Below are positions 36,523-47,068 of a stretch of 64,000 nucleotides of DNA, one piece after another. Source of the DNA: Parageobacillus sp. KH3-4 (GTDB lineage: Bacteria > Bacillota > Bacilli > Bacillales > Anoxybacillaceae); contig NZ_AP025627.1 of the NCBI RefSeq assembly GCF_022846435.1, forward strand, positions 1,274,001-1,338,000. The letters are read 5' to 3'. The first letter of the stretch is position 1, and each line of letters begins with the position of its first letter. The notes under the pieces are model-generated. The model ran no database searches. It worked only from the letters and a program-made list of their open reading frames with translations, and had not been told where the DNA came from. Both the position numbers and the translations under genes were made by a program.

Positions 36523-37779
36523 ATGAAACGAATCGAAGAAATTGTTCGCCTTGTAGAAAGCGGAGAGGTGCAAAAAGCGTTAGCGCTTGTGCCTGACATC
36601 AAAAAAAATGGCAGCGATGAAGAAAAATACGAACTTGCCGATCATTTATATTCATGGGGAATGCTGGAAGAAGCGAAAGAGCTGCTGGAAGAGCTAGCGC
36701 TTCGTTATCCTGATGAAGGGGAAATCCGTTTGTTTTTAGCTGAAGTATACACAGAGCTGGAGGAAGAAGAAAACGCGCTTGAAATTTTAGAACAAATCGA
36801 TGAAGAAGATCCTCTTTTTGCTCGTGCATGTCTCATTGCCGCTGATTTGTATCAAATGCAAGGGCTGGAGGAAGTGAGCGAGCGAAAGCTTCAGCAAGCG
36901 TACGAAAAAATGCCGGATGAGCCGATTATTCAATTTGCATTGGCGGAGCTATATTTTTCGATGGGACAATATTCCAAAAGCATATCATTTTATGAGAAAG
37001 TATTGAAAAAAGAAAAGACGATTGCCGGTACACACATTCCAGAACGGCTCGCCGAAGCGCTTAGCTTATGCGGCGAATTTGAGCAGGCGCTGCCATATTA
37101 CGATGAGGCGCTGCAGGAAAAAATCGATAGCCGAACATTATTTGGCTATGGAGTGACGGCGTTTCAAGCGGAGTACTATCAGACGGCAATTGAAAAATTA
37201 AGCGAGCTAAAAGCGCTTGATCCTGAATTTGTGCCGCTTTATCTCTATTTGGCAAAAGCGTATGAGCATGAAGGGCAGCTGGAAAAAAGCTATGAAATTG
37301 CGAAAGAAGGAATTCACGTTGATGAGTGGAATAAAGAATTATTGCTATATGCCGGGAAAGCCGCTTTAAAACTTGGAAAACCGGATGAAGCGGAGTCGTG
37401 GCTGAAAAAAGCGATCGAAATTGACCAAGGATATATCGAGGCGTTGACGACGTTAAGCTCGCTCCTATTGCATCAAGAGCGGTATGAAGAAGTCGTTTCC
37501 TGCTTGGAAGAAGTGATGGCACAAGGAGAGTATGATCCTCAGTTTGAATGGGATTTAGCGCGCGCGAAACATAAGCTGGAGATGTATTCCGATGCATTAA
37601 AACATTATCAAGAGGCATATACTTTCTTTAAGAATAATATTGATTTTCTCGAAGAATATGGTTATTTTCTGATCGAAGAAGGAGATAGGGAGCGAGCGAA
37701 AGAAATATTCCAACAAATCGTACGCCTCGATCCGGGACATATAGAAGCAGCAGACATGTTGCTACAATTGGAGGAATAA
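36523..37779 (+). CDS. ypiA: Tetratricopeptide repeat protein YpiA
   Basis: A 418-residue soluble, acidic protein consisting almost entirely of TPR-like helical pairs; repeats such as AEVYTELEEEENALEILEQ, AELYFSMGQYSKSISFYEK and AGKAALKLGKPDEAESWLKKA are seen. It is a protein-interaction scaffold of unknown target. ATG 36523 lies 9 bases after AGGAAAGGG; ATG 36517 is also possible, and the open frame up to 36346 overlaps the preceding gene and is rejected. The order aroE-ypiA-ypiB-ypiF is as in B. subtilis. Confidence 0.88.
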   Translation: MKRIEEIVRLVESGEVQKALALVPDIKKNGSDEEKYELADHLYSWGMLEEAKELLEELALRYPDEGEIRLFLAEVYTELEEEENALEILEQIDEEDPLFARACLIAADLYQMQGLEEVSERKLQQAYEKMPDEPIIQFALAELYFSMGQYSKSISFYEKVLKKEKTIAGTHIPERLAEALSLCGEFEQALPYYDEALQEKIDSRTLFGYGVTAFQAEYYQTAIEKLSELKALDPEFVPLYLYLAKAYEHEGQLEKSYEIAKEGIHVDEWNKELLLYAGKAALKLGKPDEAESWLKKAIEIDQGYIEALTTLSSLLLHQERYEEVVSCLEEVMAQGEYDPQFEWDLARAKHKLEMYSDALKHYQEAYTFFKNNIDFLEEYGYFLIEEGDRERAKEIFQQIVRLDPGHIEAADMLLQLEE

Positions 37780-37791
37780 AGATTGCGGTGA

Positions 37792-38367
<576 letters not shown>

Positions 38368-38454
38368 AGCCTTGCAGAATGCAAGGTTTTTCTTTTTGCG
38401 AAAATATGGTATTGTTGATAAAGAAAATAATGCTTTTAAAGAAGGGGAATGTGC

Positions 38455-38910
38455 ATGAAATGGATAGCAGCGGATGTGGAGATATACGCGAAAGAAAAAG
38501 ATTATATCGACACCGCCTTAATTTCGCTTATTCCGATTACGATTGCGGATGGCGCCAGGGCGGCCGCATCAGGAGGGGAGCTTGTGCAGCTAATTGCCAA
38601 CGAGGCGGAACGGCAGCTAAAGGGAAGGGTGTTTTTATTTCCGCCATTTGCATATTTTGCGAACGAACAACGTGAAGGAATCGTTCAGCGGCTTGGACAT
38701 TGGACAAGGCAACTAATGGAAGACGGGATGAAGCATGTTTTTTATGTGACATGTGACCATGCATGGAAAGAGTATGAAACGCAGCTTTCTGGCAGGCTGT
38801 GGATAGTGCCGGCGGTTCCGTTACAAAATATGGATGAATCGTATAAGCATGAAATCGTCCGTGAACAAACATCTCGATTGCTGAACTTTTTCATATCACA
38901 ATGGTCATAA
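38455..38910 (+). CDS. ypiF: YpiF family protein, DUF2487
   Basis: A 151-residue soluble protein starting MKWIAADVEIYAKEKDYIDT. It matches the YpiF/DUF2487 family by position and by its start; no catalytic motif is evident. In B. subtilis it precedes qcrABC, as here. ATG 38455 is 9 bases after AAGGGG; the ATG at 38449 is too close to that site. Confidence 0.82.
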   Translation: MKWIAADVEIYAKEKDYIDTALISLIPITIADGARAAASGGELVQLIANEAERQLKGRVFLFPPFAYFANEQREGIVQRLGHWTRQLMEDGMKHVFYVTCDHAWKEYETQLSGRLWIVPAVPLQNMDESYKHEIVREQTSRLLNFFISQWS

Positions 38911-39061
38911 AGCGGCGACATGATTAGGAAGTTGGAAGGTTAAAGCGACGATGATATTGACCTTGTCCGCCGATTGAGCTATCATTAGAATGTCCTAGTT
39001 TTATATTGTGTTATACGATACCGTCCGGATGGACTTCATTTTATATAGAGGGGGGAAGACG

Positions 39062-39568
39062 ATGAGCGACAAACATCGCGTAACAAGACGCCAATTTTTA
39101 AACTACGCGCTGACTGGCGTAGGCGGTTTCATGGCTGCCGGAACTTTAATGCCGATGCTCCGTTTCGCGTTTGATCCGATTTTAAAAGAAGAAAAGGGAA
39201 CGGACATGGTCGCGGTAGCGGATGTCAAGGACATTACGACGGAGCCAAAGCGTTTTGACTTCAAAGTCAAAGTGAAAGACGCTTGGTACGAGTCGGAAGA
39301 GCCGAGATCCGCGTGGGTGTATAAAAACGAAAAAGGAGAAATTGTAGCGCTTTCTCCAATTTGTAAACATCTTGGCTGTACGGTGGACTGGAACACGGAT
39401 AAAGAGCATCCGAACCAATTTTTCTGCCCTTGCCATTACGGGCGCTACACGAAAGACGGCACGAATGTACCGGGAACGCCGCCACAAGCTCCGTTAGACC
39501 GTTACGAGTACAAAGTGAAAGATGGAAAATTATACTTAGGAAAAGCGAAACCACGAGGGGAGGCGTAA
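39062..39568 (+). CDS. qcrA: Menaquinol:cytochrome c reductase Rieske iron-sulfur subunit
   Basis: The 168-residue Rieske subunit of the bc complex. The N-terminal RRQFLNYALTGVGGF is a Tat-like membrane anchor, and the [2Fe-2S] ligands are in CKHLGC and CPCHYG near residues 100-125. It passes electrons from menaquinol to cytochrome c. The ATG at 39062 follows GGGGGGAAG; the upstream in-frame ATG at 39008 lies before that site and would disrupt the Tat signal. qcrB starts 6 bases after its stop. Confidence 0.96.
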   Translation: MSDKHRVTRRQFLNYALTGVGGFMAAGTLMPMLRFAFDPILKEEKGTDMVAVADVKDITTEPKRFDFKVKVKDAWYESEEPRSAWVYKNEKGEIVALSPICKHLGCTVDWNTDKEHPNQFFCPCHYGRYTKDGTNVPGTPPQAPLDRYEYKVKDGKLYLGKAKPRGEA

Positions 39569-39574
39569 TACGTC

Positions 39575-40249
39575 GTGTTAAATAAGCTTTATGACTGGAT
39601 TGACGAACGTTTGGATATTACGCCTTTGTGGCGGGATATCGCTGACCATGAAGTTCCAGAACATGTAAACCCAGCTCATCACTTTTCTGCGTTCGTTTAT
39701 TGTTTTGGTGGATTAACGTTTTTTGTTACCGTCATTCAAATTTTATCTGGGATGTTTTTGACGATGTATTACGTTCCAGATATTAAAAACGCGTGGGAGT
39801 CGGTTTACTATTTGCAAAACGAAGTGGCGTTCGGACAGATCGTCCGCGGTATGCATCACTGGGGAGCGAGCCTTGTTATCGTCATGATGTTTTTACATAC
39901 GCTGCGCGTCTTTTTCCAAGGAGCATACAAAAAGCCGCGGGAGTTAAACTGGATCGTCGGCGTGCTTATTTTCATGGTCATGATGGGGCTTGGCTTTACC
40001 GGCTACTTGTTGCCTTGGGATATGAAAGCGCTATTTGCGACGAAAGTAGGTTTGCAAATTGCGGAGGCAACACCGATTATCGGCCCAGCCATTAAAACGT
40101 TGCTCGCCGGAGACCCAGAAATTGTCGGTGCGCAAACATTAACGAGATTCTTTGCCATTCACGTCTTCTTCTTGCCTGGCATTTTGCTTGGTTTGATGGC
40201 GGCACACTTCTTAATGATTCGTAGACAAGGTATTTCTGGTCCGCTATGA
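39575..40249 (+). CDS. qcrB: Menaquinol:cytochrome c reductase cytochrome b subunit
   Basis: The 224-residue cytochrome b6-type subunit with four membrane helices. Heme-ligating histidines lie in GMHHWGASL and in the fourth helix region, AIHVFFLPG. WDMKALFATKVG forms a quinone-site loop. It starts with GTG at 39575 after GGGAGG. Almost identical to the B. subtilis protein in length and sequence. Confidence 0.97.
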   Translation: MLNKLYDWIDERLDITPLWRDIADHEVPEHVNPAHHFSAFVYCFGGLTFFVTVIQILSGMFLTMYYVPDIKNAWESVYYLQNEVAFGQIVRGMHHWGASLVIVMMFLHTLRVFFQGAYKKPRELNWIVGVLIFMVMMGLGFTGYLLPWDMKALFATKVGLQIAEATPIIGPAIKTLLAGDPEIVGAQTLTRFFAIHVFFLPGILLGLMAAHFLMIRRQGISGPL

Positions 40250-40297
40250 TTCGCACGAGTGCTATTTAGTGATTTAAGATAAAGGAGGGGATACGTA

Positions 40298-41065
40298 ATG
40301 CATCGCGGAAAAGGAATGAAATTTGTCGGCGATTCCCGCGTTCCCGCTGTGAGAAAGCCGAATATTCCCAAAGATTATTCGGAATATCCCGGGAAAACGG
40401 AAGCGTTTTGGCCAAACTTCTTATTAAAAGAATGGCTTGTCGGCTCCGTCTTTTTAGTCGGCTTTTTATGTTTAACAGTCGCCCATCCGTCTCCATTGGA
40501 ACGCATTGCTGATCCGACGGATACGGCGTATATTCCGCTCCCGGACTGGTACTTCTTGTTCTTATATCAGCTGCTCAAATATTCGTATGCATCAGGTCCT
40601 TATACGGTGATCGGAGCAATTGTGATACCGGGGTTGGCATTTGGCGCGTTATTGTTGGCGCCGTTTTTGGATCGCGGTCCGGAACGACGTCCATGGAAGC
40701 GCCCTGTTGCTACCGGAATGATGCTTTTAACGCTTGCGGCAATGGTGTATTTAACTTGGGAAGCCGTTGTCACGCATGACTGGAAAAAAGCGGCAGAACA
40801 AGGAAAAATCCGTGCGGAAGTGGAAATTGATAAAAATGCGGAAGGATATAAAATCGCCCAAGCGAATACATGCACGTCATGTCACGGTGAAAACTTATCC
40901 GGCGGTGCCGCTGCGCCATCGCTTATTGGCACTGGCTTGAAGCCGGAAGAAATCGCGAAAATCGCGAAACAAGGTAAAGGCAGCATGCCTCCGGGCGTTT
41001 TCAAAGGCACGGATGAAGAGTTGAAAAAGCTCTCTGAATTTATTGCAGGATTAAAAGAGAAATAA
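40298..41065 (+). CDS. qcrC: Menaquinol:cytochrome c reductase cytochrome b/c subunit
   Basis: The 255-residue fusion typical of Gram-positive bc complexes. The N-terminal part is a subunit IV-like membrane domain with three helices and PDWYFLFLYQ near residue 85; the C-terminal part is a class I cytochrome c with CTSCHG near residue 200 and a distal Met in GSMPPGVF. It is therefore both quinol-site subunit and covalent heme c. ATG at 40298 after AAAGGAGGGG. Confidence 0.97.
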   Translation: MHRGKGMKFVGDSRVPAVRKPNIPKDYSEYPGKTEAFWPNFLLKEWLVGSVFLVGFLCLTVAHPSPLERIADPTDTAYIPLPDWYFLFLYQLLKYSYASGPYTVIGAIVIPGLAFGALLLAPFLDRGPERRPWKRPVATGMMLLTLAAMVYLTWEAVVTHDWKKAAEQGKIRAEVEIDKNAEGYKIAQANTCTSCHGENLSGGAAAPSLIGTGLKPEEIAKIAKQGKGSMPPGVFKGTDEELKKLSEFIAGLKEK

Positions 41066-41079
41066 ACGCTTACCGAAGG

Positions 41080-41109
41080 AAAAGCTGACTATAATTAGTC
41101 AGCTTTTTT
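41080..41109 (+). terminator. Rho-independent terminator after qcrC
   Basis: An 11-bp stem (41080-41090 with 41097-41107), loop ATAATT, T-run. Confidence 0.88.
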
Positions 41110-41145
41110 CATTACAGCAATCGCAGGAAGAAGGGTGTGTATTTC

Positions 41146-41739
41146 ATGAAATGGTTTTATCCGCTGCTGGCCCACCGTTCTATTTTATGGTTTTTGCTTA
41201 TCGTCAATGTGATCGGAACGATTTACGGATATATATGGTACCGTTATCAGCTGGCGGAAACTCCGGCGATTTTTTTACCGTTTGTCCCGGACAGCCCGAC
41301 TGCAAGTCTATTTTTTGCGCTCGTTCTGATCGCGTTTTTGCTTCGCCGTCATTTTCCGCTATTGGAAGCATTAGCGATCGTGACATTAGTAAAGTATGGC
41401 GTTTGGGCAGTTGTAATGAATTTGTTAGTATGGAAAGTGACAGGAGCGCTTGAAATCGCAGGATGGATGTTGATCATTTCGCACGGGGCAATGGCGATCG
41501 AAGGGATATTATACGCCCCGTTTTATCGGTTTCGCTGGCCGCATTTATTGTTCGCCGCGGTTTGGACGTTGCATAATGACATCATCGACTATGTTTTTGG
41601 AATGATGCCGCGCTACAGCGTTTTAAATGAATATATTTCGCCGATCGGCTATTTTACATTTTGGCTTAGCATCGCTTCGATTGCGATTAGTTATTTGTTA
41701 TGTTTGCGAAAAAACCGGCTTGTTCTTTCATTAAATTGA
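41146..41739 (+). CDS. ypjA: YpjA, DUF1405 membrane protein
   Basis: A 197-residue protein with about six hydrophobic helices, fitting the DUF1405 family encoded next to qcrC in Bacillus. Function unknown. ATG 41146 is preferred because AGGAAGAAGGG lies about 10 bases upstream; the in-frame GTG at 41137 overlaps that site. Conserved-looking patches are WYRYQLAETP and HNDIIDYVFG. Confidence 0.82.
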   Translation: MKWFYPLLAHRSILWFLLIVNVIGTIYGYIWYRYQLAETPAIFLPFVPDSPTASLFFALVLIAFLLRRHFPLLEALAIVTLVKYGVWAVVMNLLVWKVTGALEIAGWMLIISHGAMAIEGILYAPFYRFRWPHLLFAAVWTLHNDIIDYVFGMMPRYSVLNEYISPIGYFTFWLSIASIAISYLLCLRKNRLVLSLN

Positions 41740-41797
41740 TGGTCTACTCTTGTCCACTCCTTCATACATTGTAGTAGTGAATGGAGGAGGGACAAGA

Positions 41798-42586
41798 ATG
41801 AAGCGAATATGGCTGCTTGCTTGTATCGCGCTCATTTGTGCATTTCCACTGCTTGCTTACGCCGCTGAAAATAATGTTGATTGGAAAAAATTAGATCAAA
41901 TTTCAGATCAAGCGTTACAATTGGCGAAAAACGGACGGTTTGAAGAAGCAAAAGAAGTATTGACCTATTTCTGGAACCAATTTTTTCAAATAAACGCGCG
42001 GGATCGGCTGCAATCAGCGGATGAACTTCGAGCGATTACCGTCACTCATGAAAATGCGCTGAAAACGATAACAGCATCTTCATTGCCCGAAGAGGAAAGG
42101 ATTGATAAAGTAACGCAGTTTCGCCTCGTTGTTGATGCGATTCATTCGCGGCACCAGCCGCTTTGGACGGAGATGGAAACAACGATAATGGGAGCGTTTG
42201 ATCAGCTCGAGAGAACGGCAGGTCAAGGAAAAGAAGACGCATTTGCCGCTTCTCTTCGTGAATTTTTGAATCGTTATGAGCTGGTGGAGCCGAGCGTCAA
42301 AATTGATGTGCCGCCAGAGGTGGCGAAAAAAATCGATGAAGAGATGGAAATGCTGCAAACACCGGCGTTTCAACAATTAAACGAAGAAGAACAGCATAAA
42401 CATTTAAAAAATATGCGTGCGGACTTGCAATCATTGTTTGAAGGAGCAAAAAAGGATGAAGCCGACTCTTCGCTAATATGGGTGATGATTTCCATTGGGG
42501 GAATCATCGTGCTGACGCTATCTTATGTCGGATGGCGGAAATACCGCGGGGAAAAAGAAAAAGATCGCACACATCAAAACGAATAA
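41798..42586 (+). CDS. ypjB: Sporulation protein YpjB
   Basis: A 262-residue protein with a cleavable signal peptide (MKRIWLLACIAL...AYAAE), a mostly helical extracytoplasmic part, and a C-terminal membrane helix at about residues 230-250 followed by a basic tail. It matches YpjB of spore-formers, named for its link to sporulation; its action is unknown. The ATG at 41798 follows GGAGGAGGG; the ORF extends upstream but without a signal sequence. It converges on ypjC. Confidence 0.83.
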   Translation: MKRIWLLACIALICAFPLLAYAAENNVDWKKLDQISDQALQLAKNGRFEEAKEVLTYFWNQFFQINARDRLQSADELRAITVTHENALKTITASSLPEEERIDKVTQFRLVVDAIHSRHQPLWTEMETTIMGAFDQLERTAGQGKEDAFAASLREFLNRYELVEPSVKIDVPPEVAKKIDEEMEMLQTPAFQQLNEEEQHKHLKNMRADLQSLFEGAKKDEADSSLIWVMISIGGIIVLTLSYVGWRKYRGEKEKDRTHQNE

Positions 42587-42587
42587 G

Positions 42588-42613
42588 AAAAAGGGGCCAA
42601 TGGCGCCCTTTTT
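42588..42613. terminator. Bidirectional terminator between ypjB and ypjC
   Basis: An A-rich/G-rich left arm pairs with a C-rich/T-rich right arm (8 bp plus a GCC/GGC inner stem with one bulge). It ends both converging genes. Confidence 0.78.
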
Positions 42614-42619
42614 ATTGTT

Positions 42620-43489
42620 TCAACGTTCAAGCGGCTGTTTCCGTTCATCAAGCGTAAAGCCTTCTCCAAGTACGTCATGAACGTCCGTAACCGCGACAAA
42701 TGCGTGGGGATCGACGGAAATAATGACGCTTTTCAAACGCGGCAGTTCGTTTTTCGCGACAACGCAATACAATACATCGCGATCGCGTTTCGTATAAGAG
42801 CCTCGCCCCTTTAAAACCGTTACGCCGCGATCCATTTCCGTTAAAATTTTGTTGGCAATTTCTTCGCTTTTTTCGGAAATAATCATCGCCCCTTTTGCTG
42901 CATAGCCGCCTTCCTGCATAAAATCGATGACGCGAGCGGCGATAAACACCGCAACAAGCGTATACATCGCCTCGCGATAAGAGAGGTAAAGCAAAGAAAG
43001 TGTAATGACAACCGCGTCAAATGTAAACATCGTTTTTCCCATGCTGATTCCTTTATATTTATAGACGAGTCTAGCGATAATATCGACGCCGCCCGTTGTT
43101 CCGCCATAGCGGAAAATAATGCCGAGGCCGACGCCGATAAAGACGCCGGCGAACAATGCGGCCAACGTCATATCGTGTTTCAGCGGCATATGAATGGTGT
43201 AACGTTGAAAAATCCAAAGAAAGAGAGAAACGGCAACGGTTCCAATCATTGTGTATAAAAACGTGTGGCGGCCAAGCAATTTCCAGCCGATAAAAAAGAG
43301 AGGAATGTTCAATGCCAAGTTTGTATAGGACGGGTCAATGCCAAACAAAAAGTAAAGCAGCAGCGTAATTCCGGTAAAGCCGCCTTCTGCCAAGTTGTTT
43401 TGCATGTTAAAATGGACAATTCCAAATGCGAAAATGGCGGCACCGAACAAAATGAAAATGATATTTTTTATTTTTAATCCAAAGACCAT
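42620..43489 (-). CDS. ypjC: YitT family membrane protein YpjC
   Basis: A 289-residue protein of the YitT/DUF161-DUF2179 family. Five or six hydrophobic helices cover about residues 8-195 with GGFTGITLLLYFLFG and the conserved GGTTGGVDIIARL, then a soluble DUF2179 domain starts near 200 (GVTVLKGRGSYT). The substrate is unknown. It is on the minus strand behind CGGAGG and has its own promoter (43525-43553). Confidence 0.88.
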   Translation of the reverse strand: MVFGLKIKNIIFILFGAAIFAFGIVHFNMQNNLAEGGFTGITLLLYFLFGIDPSYTNLALNIPLFFIGWKLLGRHTFLYTMIGTVAVSLFLWIFQRYTIHMPLKHDMTLAALFAGVFIGVGLGIIFRYGGTTGGVDIIARLVYKYKGISMGKTMFTFDAVVITLSLLYLSYREAMYTLVAVFIAARVIDFMQEGGYAAKGAMIISEKSEEIANKILTEMDRGVTVLKGRGSYTKRDRDVLYCVVAKNELPRLKSVIISVDPHAFVAVTDVHDVLGEGFTLDERKQPLER

Positions 43490-43524
43490 AGGCTACCTCC
43501 GTTTTTATAATGTCGGCGCCCTTA

Positions 43525-43553
43525 ATTATAGACGAAGTTGTACACACAAGCAA
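43525..43553 (-). promoter_or_regulatory. Sigma-A promoter of ypjC
   Basis: On the minus strand: TTGCTT (43553-43548), 17 bases, consensus TATAAT (43530-43525). It lies about 36 bases before the ypjC start. Confidence 0.6.
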
Positions 43554-43630
43554 CGCGCAGGCGCAGTACGCAAAAATATTTGTCAAAAACGTTGCTTTTC
43601 GCTAACATGAAAACATGAGAGGTGACATTT

Positions 43631-43969
43631 ATGCAAGAAAAGACGATAAAGCAACTGCAACAAGAAGTCGATGAATATATTAGCCAATTTAAAGAAGGGT
43701 ATTTCAGCCCGCTTGCCATGCTGGCAAGACTGACGGAAGAGCTTGGCGAGCTGGCGCGGGAAATCAACCATTATTATGGCGAAAAACCGAAAAAACAGAC
43801 GGAAAAAGAAAAAACGATCGAAGAAGAGCTTGGTGATTTGTTATTTGTCCTTATTTGCTTTGCCAATTCCCTCCATATCGACTTGCAACAAGCGCATGAT
43901 ATGGTGATGGAAAAGTTTCGCACGCGCGATAAAGACCGTTGGACGCGAAAAGAAAAGGAGGAAGCATAA
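43631..43969 (+). CDS. ypjD: MazG-like nucleotide pyrophosphohydrolase YpjD
   Basis: A 112-residue all-alpha NTP pyrophosphohydrolase. The MazG-type acidic motifs are visible: [13 protein letters not shown] near residue 40 and [16 protein letters not shown] near 70. It likely hydrolyses unwanted nucleotides; the substrate is not known. ATG 43631 follows GAGGTGA; GTG 43622 overlaps that site. The gene's stop shares one base with the dapB start. Confidence 0.9.
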   Translation: MQEKTIKQLQQEVDEYISQFKEGYFSPLAMLARLTEELGELAREINHYYGEKPKKQTEKEKTIEEELGDLLFVLICFANSLHIDLQQAHDMVMEKFRTRDKDRWTRKEKEEA

Positions 43970-44769
43970 TGGAAACGATTCGCATCGTCATTGCTGGTCC
44001 GCGCGGCCGAATGGGACGTGAAGCGGTTTCGCTTGTACAAAAAACCGAACATTTTCAACTTGTCGGCGTCATTGACCGGAAAAACGACGGAGGAGATTTA
44101 GCGGATGTGGAAGGATTTTCTGGTGTCCACGCTCCGATTTATACCGATGCAGCCCGCTGCTTTCAAGAAGTGAAGCCGGACGTACTCATTGATTTAACAA
44201 CGCCGGAAGCTGGAAAAAGGCATACGGAAATCGCGCTTCAATACGGAGTCCGTCCTGTTGTCGGCACGACCGGCTTTACGAATGAAGATATTCAACGCCT
44301 AACCAAGTTAGCAGAAGAAAAAGAAATTGGGGCGATCATTGCGCCAAACTTTGCGCTCGGCGCCATTTTAATGATGAAATTTGCGCAAATGGCGGCAAAA
44401 TATTTTCCAGATGTCGAAATTATCGAATTGCATCACGATCAAAAACTGGATGCTCCATCTGGAACGGCTGTGAAGACAGCCCAGCTTATTTCGATGGTGC
44501 GCCCATCGAAAAAACAAGGACATCCGGATGAAAAGGAGACGCTCGCCGGAGCCCGCGGCGCGACATATGACGGCATACCAATTCATAGCGTTCGCCTTCC
44601 GGGGCTTATCGCCCATCAAGAAGTGATTTTTGGTGGGAACGGACAAGCGTTAACAATTCGCCATGATTCATTCAACCGAGCCTCTTTCATGTCTGGAGTA
44701 AAATTGTCAGTGGAAACGGTCGTGAAGTTACATACGCTCGTATACGGCTTGGAACATATTATCGAGTAA
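43969..44769 (+). CDS. dapB: 4-hydroxy-tetrahydrodipicolinate reductase
   Basis: NAD(P)H-dependent step of the diaminopimelate/lysine pathway; in spore-formers the same branch feeds dipicolinic acid. The 266-residue protein has the nucleotide-binding GPRGRMG at residues 10-16 and the catalytic [15 protein letters not shown] near 155. The ATG at 43969 overlaps the ypjD stop, with AAAAGGAGG upstream. Confidence 0.96.
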   Translation: METIRIVIAGPRGRMGREAVSLVQKTEHFQLVGVIDRKNDGGDLADVEGFSGVHAPIYTDAARCFQEVKPDVLIDLTTPEAGKRHTEIALQYGVRPVVGTTGFTNEDIQRLTKLAEEKEIGAIIAPNFALGAILMMKFAQMAAKYFPDVEIIELHHDQKLDAPSGTAVKTAQLISMVRPSKKQGHPDEKETLAGARGATYDGIPIHSVRLPGLIAHQEVIFGGNGQALTIRHDSFNRASFMSGVKLSVETVVKLHTLVYGLEHIIE

Positions 44770-44811
44770 AGCAGCGGCAAGAAGTGTGAAGAAATAAGCG
44801 GGGGTGCTATT

Positions 44812-45234
44812 GTGAAAATCGCGTTGATCGCGCATGACAAAAAGAAGGCGGAGATGATTGAATTTGTGACTGCCTATCAGCCGATTTTAGAACGACATGA
44901 ACTGTATGCGACGGGCACGACCGGATTGCGCATTCAAGAAGCGACAGGGCTACCGGTGCATCGCTTTCAATCGGGACCGTATGGCGGCGATCAAGAAATT
45001 GGTGCAATGATTGCCCGCAACGAAATGGATATGGTGATATTTTTCCGCGATCCGTTGACGGCGCAGCCGCATGAGCCGGATGTCAGCGCGCTCATTCGTT
45101 TATGCGATGTCTATTCCGTGCCGCTTGCGACCAATATGGGGACGGCAGAAATTTTAATTAAAGGGCTAGAGCGCGGCGATTTTGCGTGGAGGAATATTGT
45201 TCGCGGAAGAAAAGGTGAGGCAAATGGAATATGA
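44812..45234 (+). CDS. mgsA: Methylglyoxal synthase
   Basis: Converts dihydroxyacetone phosphate to methylglyoxal and phosphate, a glycolytic bypass when phosphate is low. The 140-residue protein has the family pattern: IAHDKKK at the start, GTTGLRI with phosphate-binding residues, [12 protein letters not shown] near residue 65, and [14 protein letters not shown]. Starts with GTG 44812 after GCGGGGGTG. bshB1 begins inside its 3' end (11-base overlap); bacillithiol helps detoxify methylglyoxal, so the pairing is sensible. Confidence 0.96.
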   Translation: MKIALIAHDKKKAEMIEFVTAYQPILERHELYATGTTGLRIQEATGLPVHRFQSGPYGGDQEIGAMIARNEMDMVIFFRDPLTAQPHEPDVSALIRLCDVYSVPLATNMGTAEILIKGLERGDFAWRNIVRGRKGEANGI

Positions 45235-45934
45235 GCAGCTACATATGTTGGCGTTCGGTGCCCACCCGGATGATGTGGAGATCGGGATGGGGGGAACGAT
45301 TGCAAAATATGCGAAAAAAGGGTATCGCATTGGCATTTGCGATTTAACGCTGGCCGAGCTATCATCGAACGGAACGGTGGAATTGCGGCAAAAAGAAGCA
45401 ACGGATGCCGCGAATATATTAGGAGTTGCCACAAGAATAAACCTCGGGCTTCCGGACCGCGGTTTGCATCCGACTGAGGAAGCGGTTCGAAGCATCGCTT
45501 CTGTCATTCGCCGATACCGCCCGCGCGTTGTGTTTGCCCCTTATTGGGTGGACCGGCATCCAGATCATGGACATTGCGCTCGTCTTGTTGAAGAGGCGGT
45601 GTTTTCCGCCGGCATCCGCCGCTACAAAACGGAACCGGACTTGCCAGCGCACCGCGTGCCATCTGTTTATTATTACATGATTAACGCGTGGGAACGTCCG
45701 CAGTTTGTCATCGACATTAGCGATACGATTGACAAAAAAATAGCTAGTTTACGCGCTTATGAAAGCCAGTTTACAAAAACGGCGGGATCTGTCGACACAC
45801 CGCTTACAGACGGCTATATCGACATGGTGGAAAGCCGCGAGCGGTTATTCGGAAAAGAAGTTGGCGTTACGTTTGCCGAAGGATTTTTTGCGAAAAAACC
45901 GCTCAAAATTTCCAATGATTTGCTGGGAGTGTGA
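45224..45934 (+). CDS. bshB1: Bacillithiol biosynthesis deacetylase BshB1
   Basis: Zinc hydrolase removing the acetyl group from GlcNAc-malate. The 236-residue LmbE-like protein has the zinc motif AHPDD at about residues 12-16 and DRHPDHGH near 110. The ATG at 45224 behind AAAGGTGAGG gives the length of the B. subtilis enzyme; the frame before it lies within mgsA. bshA follows with its start next to this stop. Confidence 0.95.
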   Translation: MEYEQLHMLAFGAHPDDVEIGMGGTIAKYAKKGYRIGICDLTLAELSSNGTVELRQKEATDAANILGVATRINLGLPDRGLHPTEEAVRSIASVIRRYRPRVVFAPYWVDRHPDHGHCARLVEEAVFSAGIRRYKTEPDLPAHRVPSVYYYMINAWERPQFVIDISDTIDKKIASLRAYESQFTKTAGSVDTPLTDGYIDMVESRERLFGKEVGVTFAEGFFAKKPLKISNDLLGV

Positions 45935-45936
45935 CA

Positions 45937-47064
45937 ATGAGGCTGAAAATAGGAATCGTTTGTTATCCGACGGTAGGAGGCTCTGGCGTCGTCGCTACCG
46001 AATTAGGAAAATTGCTGGCGGAAAAAGGGCATGAAATTCATTTTATTTCTTCAAGCATGCCGTTTCGCCTCAATAAAGTGTATGGCAACATTTATTATCA
46101 TGAAGTAAGCGTCAATCCATATTCCGTGTTTCAATATCCGCCGTACGATTTAGCGCTGGCGAGCAAAATTGCCGAAGTGGCGAAGCGGGAGCGGCTTGAC
46201 GTACTGCACGCCCACTACGCCGTTCCGCACGCTGTTTGCGCTGTGTTAGCGCGGCAAATGGTAGGCGGAAAGTTAAAGATTGTTACGACATTGCACGGAA
46301 CGGACATTACTGTGCTCGGCTATGACCCGTCGTTAAGCGATATGATTAAATTTGGCATTGAACAATCGGATGCCGTCACTGCTGTTTCGAATGCGCTCGT
46401 TCGCCAGACGCATGAGCTTCTTGACGTGCAAAAGCCGATCCAAACCGTCTATAACTTTGTGGATGAGCGTGTATACCGCAAAAAAAACGTCGATTATTTA
46501 AAGAGGGAATACGGCATTAATGAAAACGAAAAAGTTGTCATTCACGTATCCAACTTTCGAAACGTCAAACGTGTTCCTGATGTCGTACGCGTATTTTCTC
46601 TCATTCGCAAGAGGTTGCCGGCAAAGCTGCTGCTTGTCGGCGACGGCCCGGAAATGACGGTCGTCTGCCGCCTTGTGAAAGAGCTTGGGCTTGGCGATGA
46701 CGTCCGTTTTTTAGGAAAACAAGATAAACTCGATGAATTATATTCGATTAGCGATATAAAATTGCTATTATCCGAAAAAGAAAGCTTTGGACTCGTGCTC
46801 TTAGAAGCGATGGCCTGCGGCGTTCCTTGCATCGGCACAGCGATCGGTGGCATTCCGGAAGTGATTGCGGACGGTAAAACAGGATTTTTATGCGAGCTCG
46901 GAAATGTGGAAGAAGCTGCTGATAAGGCGCTTCGCATTTTAACGGATAAACGCCTTCATACATGGATGGCAACGCAGGCAGTGCAAACCGTATATGAAAA
47001 ATTTCATTCCGAGCACATCGTCAAGCAATATGAAGATATTTATTTTTCGCTCGCAAAGGGGTGA
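45937..47064 (+). CDS. bshA: Bacillithiol glycosyltransferase BshA
   Basis: GT4 glycosyltransferase that joins UDP-GlcNAc to L-malate, the first step of bacillithiol. The 375-residue protein starts [24 protein letters not shown] with the glycine-rich donor loop; the GT4 EX7E element is [14 protein letters not shown] near residue 285. The ATG at 45937 fits the B. subtilis start; a GTG at 45931 overlaps the bshB1 stop and is an alternative. bshC is not in this window. Confidence 0.95.
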   Translation: MRLKIGIVCYPTVGGSGVVATELGKLLAEKGHEIHFISSSMPFRLNKVYGNIYYHEVSVNPYSVFQYPPYDLALASKIAEVAKRERLDVLHAHYAVPHAVCAVLARQMVGGKLKIVTTLHGTDITVLGYDPSLSDMIKFGIEQSDAVTAVSNALVRQTHELLDVQKPIQTVYNFVDERVYRKKNVDYLKREYGINENEKVVIHVSNFRNVKRVPDVVRVFSLIRKRLPAKLLLVGDGPEMTVVCRLVKELGLGDDVRFLGKQDKLDELYSISDIKLLLSEKESFGLVLLEAMACGVPCIGTAIGGIPEVIADGKTGFLCELGNVEEAADKALRILTDKRLHTWMATQAVQTVYEKFHSEHIVKQYEDIYFSLAKG

Positions 47065-47068
47065 GGCC